From Actinomycetes bacterium (GTDB taxonomy: Bacteria > Actinomycetota > Acidimicrobiia > Acidimicrobiales > Palsa-688), in assembly GCA_021846485.1 (NCBI GenBank), contig JAJZWW010000039.1, positions 1 to 13,835 of the forward strand: a DNA stretch of 13,835 nt, written 5' to 3'. The translations under genes were made by a program, and so were the position numbers. How positions within the stretch are numbered: the first letter of the stretch is position 1; each line of letters opens with the position of its first letter. Positions 1-6,644 of the stretch are shown piece after piece. The notes beneath the pieces were generated by a model. The model was not told the origin of the DNA. It made no database searches and saw only the letters and a program-made list of their open reading frames with translations.

Positions 1-288
1 GAGTCCGGCTGGCGGGTCGGGGGCGAGGGCAACTGGCTGTGGGTGGCGGCCAACGCGGGGATCACCTTGTGCTGGATCGGCGACGGGCGGGGTTTCGAGG
101 CCGCGGCCGAGGTGATCGAACCCGACTACCCAGGCGTGCTGGTGAGAGACGGCTACGTGGTCTACGAGCACTACACCAAAGCGACCCACCAGTCGTGCAC
201 CGCGCATTATGCCGATGTTCGGATTATGCCGACATCGGTGGTGAAGCCGTTGCGGGGCGGGCGGTTGGTGCTCAGGAGGTCGGCATAA
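1..288 (+). pseudogene. IS66-family transposase fragment (DDE domain)
   Basis: The frame is open from base 1, so the gene enters from outside the window. It begins ESGWRVGG, which is the first catalytic block of IS66 transposases (DET/S-x-WRV); its Asp would be the codon just before base 1. LVRDGYVVYEHY holds the second catalytic Asp at about residue 50 (bases 148-150), and ATHQSCTAH (about 61-69) is the conserved stretch after it. Intact IS66 transposases are about 500 residues and continue with a Leu/Arg-rich helix and a catalytic Glu. Here the family likeness stops at the TAH codons (base 206), exactly where a TTATGCCGA repeat begins, and the frame runs on through unrelated sequence to TAA at 286-288. 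I infer a dead copy interrupted by another element. The IS66 assignment is fairly sure; the breakpoint is judged by eye. Confidence 0.8.
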
Positions 289-290
289 TC
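206..290. repeat. TTATGCCGA direct and inverted repeats (putative recombinase ends)
   Basis: ATTATGCCGA occurs at 206-215 and again at 223-232, a 17-bp period. A reverse-complement copy, TCGGCATAAT, lies at 280-289. The match between 222-233 (GATTATGCCGAC) and 279-290 is a 12-bp perfect inverted repeat. CCGATGT at 212-218 also pairs with ACATCGG at 232-238. The left edge coincides with the end of IS66 likeness, and the right copy overlaps the stop codon of the minus-strand recombinase fragment. Repeats like this are expected at tyrosine-recombinase element ends or core sites; the role is inferred. Confidence 0.6.
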
Positions 291-504
291 AGAGGGCTTC
301 GAGGAAGGCGATGGTCTTGTCGGGTGGCCGGTAGCGGCCGGGGGTGATGGCGAGGGGGGCGGTGCGGGCGATGGCTTGCTCCTTTAGGGTGAGATCGGCG
401 TGGAGGTAGATCTGGGTCGTGTCAGCTTGCTCGTGGCCGAGCCACAGGGCGATAACGGAGGTGTCGACCCCAGCATGTAAGAGGCGCATGGCGGCCGAGT
501 GACG
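289..504 (-). pseudogene. Tyrosine recombinase, C-terminal catalytic fragment
   Basis: Read on the minus strand, the protein runs RHSAAMRLLHAG, then VIALWLGHE, then TTQIYLHAD. These are the box II Arg-His, the LGH block and the catalytic Tyr block of phage-integrase/XerCD-type tyrosine recombinases, followed by a TLKEQAIA helix and a tail ending FLEAL. Full proteins are 300-400 residues; only about 70 remain. Likeness begins at the box II Arg codon (502-504): upstream the frame reads PHK instead of the usual HxLRH context and meets a stop near 533. The cut lies one base from the 20-bp palindrome at 506-525. An internal ATG at 489 could start a 66-residue peptide, but without box I it cannot recombine DNA. 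The family resembles multi-recombinase (RIT-like or Tn554-like) elements; this subfamily placement is inference. Confidence 0.8.
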
Positions 505-505
505 C

Positions 506-525
506 TTATGTGGAATTCCACATAA
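506..525. repeat. 20-bp perfect palindrome TTATGTGG-AATT-CCACATAA
   Basis: Bases 506-525 read TTATGTGGAATTCCACATAA, identical to the reverse complement. It can be seen as two inverted TTATGTGG arms around AATT. The left edge abuts the truncated recombinase (catalytic Arg codon at 502-504). The arms share TTATG-N2-GA with the repeats at 206-289, which suggests related recombinase core sites. An operator or recombination site are both possible; the element context favours the latter. Confidence 0.65.
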
Positions 526-548
526 TCGCCATTACGTGAACGGCCGGG

Positions 549-613
549 TTATGTGGCCGGGCAGGGTGTTTCTGCTGGTGGGGGCGTCGGGGGGGCTGGT
601 TGCGGCCACATAA
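549..613. repeat. 11-bp inverted repeat TTATGTGGCCG / CGGCCACATAA
   Basis: TTATGTGGCCG at 549-559 is perfectly inverted at 603-613, enclosing 43 bp. The arms reuse the TTATGTGG half-site of the palindrome at 506-525, giving four half-sites within 108 bp. No gene can be supported between the recombinase fragments (505-785). This stretch looks like stacked element ends or a recombination target. Confidence 0.6.
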
Positions 614-785
614 TCCGGGGGTGCGGGGGTGAAGGTCCGCCCGGGCTGCGTGTCGGATGGGGACTGGTGTCTTCCTCTGTGCGGGGGATCCCTCGGCGTT
701 CCCCGTGTGGGGCCCCGCTGCTGACGCCTTGAGTGCGGCGAAGAATTGCCTCTTCCGTTCATCACGATCAGGGAGGCCGATGGTC

Positions 786-1340
786 ATGCAGGTAGCAGAG
801 ATCCGTGAAGCGTCCGGGCGGGTGATCGCCGCGTTGACGGCGGCGGGTCGGTCGGGAACGACGATCAAGCGCCACAAGACGGAGCTGGGTGCGTTCGCCA
901 AGTTCCTCGAGACCGGCGGCCGGTCTTCGGTGACCGAGGCGGATTGCCTCGACTTCATCGCCGAGCGGTCTGGGTTCCGGCTCGCGGGTCTGCGCGAGCC
1001 GACCAGTTGCAGACGTGCCCTACTCGCACGCCGGCCGCTGATCTTGTTGATGGAGGCCCTGGAGGGGGGTGTTCCCGAGGTGGGGCAGGCAACAACGCCA
1101 CCGGTCGAGCGCTGCCCGGCGCGTTTTCGCGTTGTGAGGGACGAGTACTTGGATGCGTGCCGACAGCGGGGTAACGCCGAGGCAAGCGTCGTGACGAAAA
1201 AGCGCGTGGCGGACGAGTTCCTCGCCTACATCGAGGAGGTCGGTCGGGAGACCCTCGACGCGGTGCAGGCCCAGGACCTGGCCGGGTATTGGGCTCGGCG
1301 TCAGCGCCGGCGTATGGCGCCCCTCAGCGCGAAGCGCTGA
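786..1340 (+). pseudogene. Tyrosine recombinase, N-terminal half (no catalytic domain)
   Basis: This encodes 184 residues from ATG 786, chosen because GGGAGG at 771-776 lies 9 nt upstream; an ATG at 780 would be too close. The N-terminal part (VIAALTAAGRSGTTIKRHKTELGAF, about residues 14-38) is a helical core-binding (SAM-like) segment, followed by SCRRALLARRPLILLMEALEGG. A second, similar helical unit (about residues 115-180: RDEYLDACRQRGN, VTKKRVADEFLAYIEEVG, DLAGYWARRQRRR) is typical of large integrases with doubled N-terminal domains. The protein stops just after the linker to the catalytic domain, so R-H-x-x-R and Tyr are absent. Family members run about 400 residues. The frame and ribosome site are intact, so a DNA-binding remnant could still be made. 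Whether it and the minus-strand C-terminal piece came from one element cannot be told. Confidence 0.7.
1324..1340. terminator. Hairpin TCAGCGC-GAA-GCGCTGA over the recombinase stop
   Basis: A 7-bp perfect inverted repeat with a GAA triloop overlaps the last codons and TGA of the recombinase remnant. No T-tract follows, so intrinsic termination is uncertain. It could instead mark the point where the recombinase gene was truncated. Confidence 0.35.
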
Positions 1341-1390
1341 ACCAGCCCCTCTCGGAGGTATGAGGCTCGCTCGCTACACCTCACCTAGAG

Positions 1391-1411
1391 AGTGGTGTTA
1401 TAATCAACACT
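1391..1411 (+). promoter_or_regulatory. Leaderless promoter and likely MarR operator
   Basis: A consensus TATAAT lies at 1399-1404, and the MarR ATG starts at 1412, 7 nt after it. The transcript would therefore begin at or next to the start codon. The best -35 at the right spacing is weak (TACACC/ACACCT near 1375-1381). GTGTT (1395-1399) and AACAC (1406-1410) form an inverted repeat around the -10 box, so a dimer bound there would block RNA polymerase. Autorepression by the downstream MarR protein is inferred. Confidence 0.6.
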
Positions 1412-1963
1412 ATGGTGAAAGGCAACGAAGCGGGCACCGGGCTTCCCGCTCCGCCAGGGCTCGACGAACTGGATCCTGCTGCCCAGCTGGACCCTGCGGT
1501 CGCCGAGATGTGCCTGGCGCTGTTCGAGACGCTGCGGGCGCTTGCCCGGACCGGCCGAGAGGAGGTGGCGGCGCGCGAGTTGTTGCGGCGCCATGGGCTG
1601 GCCCCCCGCCATGCTGCCACGTTGGCCTACCTCGCCCTCAGTGGGCCGATGAGCGTGTCGGATCTCGCCGGACGGTTGGGAGTGGTTCGTACCACCGCCA
1701 GCCTGCTGGTGACCGAGCTCGCCGACGCCGGGCTCGTCGATCGCCGGGAGGACGTGGACGACCACCGCCGGACCGTGGCAGCCGTCTCGCCGGAGAGCCG
1801 CTCGGAAGTCTGGCAGATGATCGAGGCCCGCCTGGTGCCTCTGTGCCGAGCCGCGGAGCGGCTGGGCTCGGGCCGGGTGGCGGATCTGACGTCAGGACTG
1901 CTGGTGCTTGGTGAGGAGCTGCGAGGCGAGGAGTGCGGCGACGGTCGGGGAGAGAGCCGATGA
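1412..1963 (+). CDS. MarR-family transcriptional regulator
   Basis: This 183-residue protein is probably a dimeric repressor that responds to a small molecule. The winged-helix core is about residues 67-125: the recognition helices lie in MSVSDLAGRLGVVRTTASLLVTEL and the wing in LVDRREDVDDHRRT, the typical D-x-R-R wing of MarR proteins. The flanking helices (about 29-60 and 131-170) would form the dimer and ligand pocket. A slightly long, Pro-rich N-terminus (residues 1-27) precedes the fold. The ATG at 1412 is favoured by the TATAAT box 7 nt upstream, giving a leaderless mRNA. The TGA overlaps the ATG of the MMPL transporter (ATGA at 1960-1963), so the two genes are co-transcribed and translationally coupled. 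It most likely represses its own operon via the inverted repeat over the -10 box. Ligand unknown. Confidence 0.9.
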   Translation: MVKGNEAGTGLPAPPGLDELDPAAQLDPAVAEMCLALFETLRALARTGREEVAARELLRRHGLAPRHAATLAYLALSGPMSVSDLAGRLGVVRTTASLLVTELADAGLVDRREDVDDHRRTVAAVSPESRSEVWQMIEARLVPLCRAAERLGSGRVADLTSGLLVLGEELRGEECGDGRGESR

Positions 1964-4242
1964 GCCGCGTCTTCGCCGGGGTGGGGAAGTTTGCCGTCCG
2001 CTACCGGTGGCTGGTGGTGGCGGTATGGATCCTCGGAACGGTGGCCTCCGTCCAGCTGTTTCCGTCGTTGGCCAGCCAGGTCAACAACAGCAACAGTGCA
2101 TTCCTCCCGGCCGACGCCCCGAGCGTCAGGGCCGGCGACCTGGCGGCTCCCCTCGGCTTCAGCTCGAGGTCCACCAGGGTGGTCGTGGTGGCAGACCGTC
2201 CCGGCGGCACGATCGACGCGGTCGACTCCGCGACCATCGCCCGACTGCTCGCCGACGCGCGCCGGCTGCCCCAAGTCGTCTCGGTCAAAGAGGCCGGTGT
2301 CGCCCCAAGCGGGCGAGCTGTCCAGATGCTCGTCACCGCCTCCTTCGGTCAGACCAGCATCGCCCACGGCAAGACCCTCGTTGACCGGCTGCAGGCGGTG
2401 GTCTCGTCGGTTGGAGCTCCTCCCGGCCTCCAGATCCACCTCGCCGGCCCGGTCGCCACCAATGTTGCCAACCAGAAGCAGTCGAGGAGGACGGGCAAGG
2501 ACGTCCAGCTGCTGTCGCTGCTGTTCATCGTCGTCTTGCTGCTCTTCGTCTACCGGTCCGTTCTCGCTCCTCTCGTCACTCTCTTCCCCGCGGCCCTGGT
2601 GCTCGTGCTCTCCGGGGGCTTCATCGGCGCTCTCGGGTCCGATGGTCTGAAGATCTCGGCGGTGACCCAGGTCCTGCTCATCGTGCTGATCCTCGGGGCG
2701 GGCACCGACTACGGGCTGTTCCTCGTCTTCCGGGTGCGCGAGGAGCTGCGACGGGGCCTCGATCCCCACCAGGCGATCGTCCACGCCGTCGAGCGGGTGG
2801 GGGAGTCGATCACCGCCTCGGCCGGGACGGTGATCCTGGCTCTCCTGAGCCTGCTGTTCGCCACCTTCGGCATATACCATGACCTCGCGATCCCGCTGGC
2901 GCTCGGCGTGGCTGTCATGCTGCTCGCCGGCCTGACGCTGCTGCCCGCCCTGCTGGCCATCCTTGGACACGCGGTCTTCTGGCCCTCGCGGGTCCGGCCC
3001 GTCGAGGAGGCTGGCTACGGCTTGTGGGGCAGAACGGCGGGCAAGGTCGTAAGCCGACCCTTGCTCCCCCTCGCAGCCGGTGTCGTCGTCTTCGGCGCGA
3101 TGGCGACGGCCGTCACGGGGTTCCACTCGTCGGGCCTCGCCGGCGCAGTCACCGCGCCGGCGGGCAGTGACGCCGCCGCCGGCAACGCCGCCCTGGCCCG
3201 GTACTTCCCTCACACGAGCGCCAACCCGACCAACCTCGTTCTGAGGTACAGGACCACGGTGTGGTCCGATCCCAGCCAGCTCGTGGTCGCCGAGCGCTCC
3301 CTTCGGGCCAGCCGCCTCTTCACCGAGCTGGTAGGTCCCCTCGACCCCGCCGGCGTCCCACTTCCTCCCTCGGCCCTTCGACGGCTCCATGCCGCGCTCG
3401 GTCCCCCTCAGCGACTCCCTGCCAGCCCGCCGGGCAACCTCCCGGGAGGGCTTTCCCGTTACTACGGGGCCTACCGGACGACATCGACCCTGGTCAGCTC
3501 CAGCGGCACCACCGTGCAGTTCGAGGCCGGCCTGGCCGCCGGCAGCCCCACCTCGACGGCTGCGATCTCCACCGTACCGGCGGTCCGGTCAGCGCTCCAG
3601 CGCGCCGCCGCCGCCTCTGGCGCGACGGCCAACGGGGTTGCCGGCCAGGCGCCCGTGCTGTACGACGTCAGCGCGACCTCCGGCCGTGATCTCGTCCACG
3701 TGGTCCCCCTCGCCGCGTTGGCCATCGCGCTGCTGCTCGCCTTGGTGCTCCGCAGCCTGATCGCTCCCCTGTACCTCATCGCCAGCGTGGTGATCTCCTA
3801 TCTGGCGGCACTGGGCGTCGCGGTCCTGGTCTTCATCGACATCGCGGGCAACGGTGGACTGACGTTCTTGCTGCCGTTTCTCATGTTCATCTTCCTCCTT
3901 GCCCTCGGCGAGGATTACAACATCCTCGTCATGAGTCGAATACGCGAGGAGGCGCGCCATCTTCCGCTCCGTCAGGCGGTGCAGCGAGCCGTCGGCGCCA
4001 CCGGTCCCACGGTCACATCGGCGGGCCTGGTGCTGGCGGGGACCTTCGCAGTGCTCGCTTTCTCGGGAGGCAGCGGGCCCTCGGGCGGCCAGATCCAGGA
4101 CATCGGTTTCGGGCTTGCGATCGGGATCCTCATGGACACCTTCCTGGTGCGCACGATCCTGGTGCCCTCCGTCGTCGCGCTGCTCGGCCAGTGGAACTGG
4201 TGGCCTTCTCGGCTCGGGGACACTGTCGCACAATCCGAGTGA
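1960..4242 (+). CDS. MMPL/RND-superfamily membrane transporter
   Basis: This 760-residue inner-membrane protein is of the MmpL type, a proton-driven pump of the RND superfamily that moves lipids or hydrophobic compounds. Two homologous halves are visible, each with one TM helix, an exposed domain and a TM cluster. TM1 is about residues 18-36 and the first exposed domain about 40-180. The next TM cluster (183-340) carries GAGTDYGLF with Asp250-Tyr251. A second exposed domain (about 390-580) is followed by TM helices 582-745 with LGEDYN (Asp652-Tyr653). These two D-Y pairs correspond to the proton-relay residues of MmpL proteins. The start at 1960 (MSRVFAGVGKF) is chosen over a GTG at 1933 because it overlaps the MarR stop and follows a GGGGAGAGAG stretch. 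No long cytoplasmic C-terminal domain is present, unlike mycobacterial MmpL3. Substrate unknown; drug or lipid export under MarR control is the natural guess. Confidence 0.92.
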   Translation: MSRVFAGVGKFAVRYRWLVVAVWILGTVASVQLFPSLASQVNNSNSAFLPADAPSVRAGDLAAPLGFSSRSTRVVVVADRPGGTIDAVDSATIARLLADARRLPQVVSVKEAGVAPSGRAVQMLVTASFGQTSIAHGKTLVDRLQAVVSSVGAPPGLQIHLAGPVATNVANQKQSRRTGKDVQLLSLLFIVVLLLFVYRSVLAPLVTLFPAALVLVLSGGFIGALGSDGLKISAVTQVLLIVLILGAGTDYGLFLVFRVREELRRGLDPHQAIVHAVERVGESITASAGTVILALLSLLFATFGIYHDLAIPLALGVAVMLLAGLTLLPALLAILGHAVFWPSRVRPVEEAGYGLWGRTAGKVVSRPLLPLAAGVVVFGAMATAVTGFHSSGLAGAVTAPAGSDAAAGNAALARYFPHTSANPTNLVLRYRTTVWSDPSQLVVAERSLRASRLFTELVGPLDPAGVPLPPSALRRLHAALGPPQRLPASPPGNLPGGLSRYYGAYRTTSTLVSSSGTTVQFEAGLAAGSPTSTAAISTVPAVRSALQRAAAASGATANGVAGQAPVLYDVSATSGRDLVHVVPLAALAIALLLALVLRSLIAPLYLIASVVISYLAALGVAVLVFIDIAGNGGLTFLLPFLMFIFLLALGEDYNILVMSRIREEARHLPLRQAVQRAVGATGPTVTSAGLVLAGTFAVLAFSGGSGPSGGQIQDIGFGLAIGILMDTFLVRTILVPSVVALLGQWNWWPSRLGDTVAQSE

Positions 4243-4287
4243 AGGCGGTCACCGTTCCTCCGCGATCGCATGGGATGTCATCCAACC

Positions 4288-4312
4288 GCCGTCGCGGCTT
4301 GTCGCGGACGGC
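4288..4312 (+). terminator. Hairpin with GTCGCGG direct repeats between pump and two-component genes
   Basis: GCCGTCGCG (4288-4296) pairs with CGCGGACGGC (4303-4312) apart from one bulged base, around a 6-nt loop. It lies 45 bp after the MMPL stop and 45 bp before the response-regulator GTG. No T-run follows. The same bases hold two direct copies of GTCGCGG (4291-4297 and 4301-4307) with a 10-bp period, the helical spacing on which OmpR-family regulators often bind. It may be a terminator, an autoregulatory box, or both. Confidence 0.4.
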
Positions 4313-4357
4313 CTGGCTCGACATCGTCCTCACAGGAACCGGACGTATCGTCGTGCT

Positions 4358-5044
4358 GTGAGGCTTCTCGTGGCCGAGGACGAGGTTCGCATGGCAGCGC
4401 TGCTGCGGAGGGGCTTGGAGGAGGAAGGCTACGCGGTGGACTGCGCCGGGGATGGTGTCGAGGCGCTTTGGTGCGCGACCGAGCAGGACTATGCGGCGAT
4501 CGTGCTCGACGTCATGCTGCCCGGCTTCGACGGTTTCGAGGTGTGCCGGCGCATGCGGGCTGCGGGGCGTTGGGCGCCGGTGCTGATGGTGACGGCGCGG
4601 GGTCAGGTCGACGACCGGGTCCAGGGCCTTGATGCGGGCGCCGACGACTACCTGACCAAGCCTTTCAGCTTCGCAGAGCTGGCAGCACGGCTGCGGGCGC
4701 TCACCCGGCGCGCGGTGGTCGCGCCCCCGAGCGCGCTCGTCGCAGGGGACCTTCGTTTGGACCCGGTATCGCACCAGGCGTGGCGGGGGCAGAAGCTGCT
4801 CGATCTCTCCCCCAAGGAGTTCGCCCTCTTGGAGCTGTTCCTCCACCATCCTGGTGAGGTGCTGAGCCGCTCCAAGATCTTGGAGCAGACCTGGGACTTT
4901 GCCTATCGAGGTACCTCGAACGTGGTGGACCAGTACGTAGGCTACCTTCGCCGCAAGGTCGGCCTTCCCTCTGACGCCGTGGACCTGGAAACCGTCCGAG
5001 GCGTTGGCTACCGCCTCAGGGCCTTCGGTACGCCCCCACCCTGA
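4358..5044 (+). CDS. OmpR/PhoB-family response regulator
   Basis: This 228-residue cytoplasmic protein is the phosphorylated transcription factor of the pair with the next gene. The receiver domain (1-118) has the acidic pocket E7-D8, phospho-acceptor D51 (IVLDVMLPG), T79 and K101 (LTKPF), a complete active site. The C-terminal winged helix (about 128-224) has the family marks LSPKEFALLELFLHHPGEVLSRSKILEQTWD, NVVDQYVGYLRRKVG and VRGVGYRL. Length is standard. The start is GTG 4358, since MRLLVAEDE is the usual opening; the frame extends upstream, but without likeness. No clear ribosome site precedes it. A TATCGT box 6 nt before GTG could give a leaderless message, though its -35 is poor. TGA overlaps the kinase ATG by one base. 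Likely targets are its own promoter and the exporter operon downstream. Confidence 0.93.
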   Translation: MRLLVAEDEVRMAALLRRGLEEEGYAVDCAGDGVEALWCATEQDYAAIVLDVMLPGFDGFEVCRRMRAAGRWAPVLMVTARGQVDDRVQGLDAGADDYLTKPFSFAELAARLRALTRRAVVAPPSALVAGDLRLDPVSHQAWRGQKLLDLSPKEFALLELFLHHPGEVLSRSKILEQTWDFAYRGTSNVVDQYVGYLRRKVGLPSDAVDLETVRGVGYRLRAFGTPPP

Positions 5045-6468
5045 TGCCGATCCGCCTGCGCCTCGCGGTGGTGGTGGCGGTGGTGTCAGCGGCGTTGCTC
5101 GGCCTCGGGGGCTTCGTCTTCGTCGGGACGCTCGGCCACTCCCTCGTGTCGTCCCTGGACGCCAGGCTGACTCGCCGAGCCCGCTCGGCGACCAAGGCGC
5201 TCGGCTACGGCGGCCAGGCAGGGTACCGCCGCCCGACCGACGGTGACCACGTGGGGTTCGCCCGTCGTCTGGCCGCCCATCAGGGCGGCCAGCTGGTTCA
5301 GGCGGTCAGCCCGAGCGGCCATCTCGTCGACTTGACCGGCACCGGCAAGCTGCTGCTCAGCCCCTCGCAGCTGGCGTCAGCGAGACGGCGTCGCAGCTAC
5401 TTCGACTCGGTGTTGTCGGGCTCCACGACCCCGTTGCGGCTGCTGGCCGCTCCGGTGGCGTCCCCGGCGGGGTGGGTGGTGGTCGTCGGCGCTTCCCTCG
5501 GACCGGCCGACGACGCCAGAGCTCGGGTGGAGGAGGCGTTGCTGTTGGCCGGGGGGCCGGTGGTGCTCCTGGCTGCGTGCGGAGCGTGGTTCTTGGGTGG
5601 AGCCGCCCTTGCTCCTGTCGAGCGGATGCGGCGCCGGGCCGCTGCGATCTCCGAGGACGACACCTCGGCTCGCCTGGAGGTGCCAGCGACCCGGGACGAG
5701 GTTGCAGCTCTCGGGCGGACCATGGACGACCTGATCGCCCGCCTCCAGGCAGCACTCGAGCGCCAGCGGCGCTTCGTGACCGATGCCGGCCACGAGCTTC
5801 GTACCCCGCTTGCCGTCCTTCGCGCCGAGCTCGAGCTGGCCGCACACCCGAGCCGGAGCAGAGAGGAGTTGGCCGAGGCCGTCCTCAGAGCCGGCGAGGA
5901 GGCTGGCCGGCTCTCGTTCCTGGCCGAGGATCTGCTCGTGTTGGCCAGCGCCGACGAAGGCCACCTGGTCCTTCATCGGGAGGCCACACCGATCGACGCA
6001 CTGCTCGAAGGTGCGCTGGAAGCGTTCGGTGCACGGGCCCGCCAACGCCACGTCCGGCTCCGCCTCGAGGCGGAGGATGGTCTCGTGGGGGTCATCGATC
6101 GAGTCCGGCTGCGCCAGGCGCTCGACAACCTGCTCGACAACTCCCTGCGGGTGGGGCCGTCGGGGTCGAGCGTGGCGGTGGTGGCCCGCTCTTCCGGCGC
6201 AGGAGTGGTGATCGAAGTGGCCGACGAGGGGCCGGGCTTTCCTTCCGATTTTCTTCCCCATGCCTTCGACCGCTTCCGTCGCGCTGACGAGTCCCGAGCC
6301 CGTGGGGGAGGTGGAGCCGGCCTGGGGCTGGCCATCGTCCAGATGATCGCGGTCGCCCACGGCGGCGGCGTCGAGGCCGAGAACTGCGAGGGCGGTGGCG
6401 CAGTTGTGCGGATCCGGCTCCCGGGCCCCGGGGTGGGCGAGGGTGGGCGAGCAGGTCCGCGCTGCTGA
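5044..6468 (+). CDS. HAMP-domain sensor histidine kinase
   Basis: This 474-residue membrane kinase is the cognate partner of the regulator upstream (TGATG overlap). TM1 is about residues 8-30 and TM2 about 165-189, with an extracytoplasmic sensor of about 135 residues between them that I do not recognise. HAMP follows (about 188-240). The dimerisation domain carries DAGHELRTPLAVLRAE with the phospho-acceptor His250. The ATPase domain has the N box (LDNLLDNSLRVGP, 359-372), G1 (DEGPGF, 394-399), an F-box-like DRFRRADES and G2 (GGAGLGLAI, 423-431). All catalytic motifs are intact. The C-terminus ends in a short Gly-rich tail (GPGVGEGGRAGPRC). Neighbouring exporter genes suggest it senses an envelope-active compound or membrane stress, as BaeS- or CutS-like kinases do; that is inference from context. 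The ligand cannot be read from the sequence. Confidence 0.93.
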   Translation: MPIRLRLAVVVAVVSAALLGLGGFVFVGTLGHSLVSSLDARLTRRARSATKALGYGGQAGYRRPTDGDHVGFARRLAAHQGGQLVQAVSPSGHLVDLTGTGKLLLSPSQLASARRRRSYFDSVLSGSTTPLRLLAAPVASPAGWVVVVGASLGPADDARARVEEALLLAGGPVVLLAACGAWFLGGAALAPVERMRRRAAAISEDDTSARLEVPATRDEVAALGRTMDDLIARLQAALERQRRFVTDAGHELRTPLAVLRAELELAAHPSRSREELAEAVLRAGEEAGRLSFLAEDLLVLASADEGHLVLHREATPIDALLEGALEAFGARARQRHVRLRLEAEDGLVGVIDRVRLRQALDNLLDNSLRVGPSGSSVAVVARSSGAGVVIEVADEGPGFPSDFLPHAFDRFRRADESRARGGGGAGLGLAIVQMIAVAHGGGVEAENCEGGGAVVRIRLPGPGVGEGGRAGPRC

Positions 6469-6479
6469 CCACGGCCAAA

Positions 6480-6581
6480 GATGTGAACGGCTCTTATCGT
6501 CGGCTCAAGGTCTTCACATCATCGGAGCTCCATACTGGCAGGACCAGGGCCGACCTGTGCCCGTTCGGTCGTCACACAGGT
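6480..6581 (+). promoter_or_regulatory. Exporter-operon leader with two inverted repeats
   Basis: The 176-bp gap 6469-6644 separates kinase and exporter genes. GATGTGAA (6480-6487) is perfectly inverted as TTCACATC (6513-6520). ACCTGTG (6553-6559) is inverted as CACAGGT (6575-6581). CGGCTC is repeated at 6488-6493 and 6501-6506. TATCGTCG (6495-6502) also occurs before the response regulator (4346-4353). TTCACA (6513-6518) resembles a -35 box, but I see no good -10 at the right distance. A separate, regulator-controlled promoter is likely; the exact start cannot be placed. Confidence 0.4.
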
Positions 6582-6644
6582 GTCGCCGACCCCCGCCGAG
6601 CCCGAGCGAGGCGTCACGCCAGGAGAGATGGGAGAGACCGCTCG

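Noticed and set aside
206..289. Miniature inverted-repeat element (MITE) of 67-84 bp bounded by TTATGCCGA arms
   Set aside because: The left arm is doubled, no target duplication is seen, and the right arm overlaps the recombinase stop, so these fit better as ends or sites of the larger element.
506..958. 150-residue minus-strand frame opposite the recombinase N-terminal piece
   Set aside because: Low-complexity composition and no motifs; the plus strand has integrase likeness.
1627..3390. 587-residue open frame on the minus strand opposite MarR and the MMPL gene
   Set aside because: It is a high-GC shadow: composition is Glu/Arg/Asp/Gln-rich without any domain, while the plus strand has clear motifs throughout.
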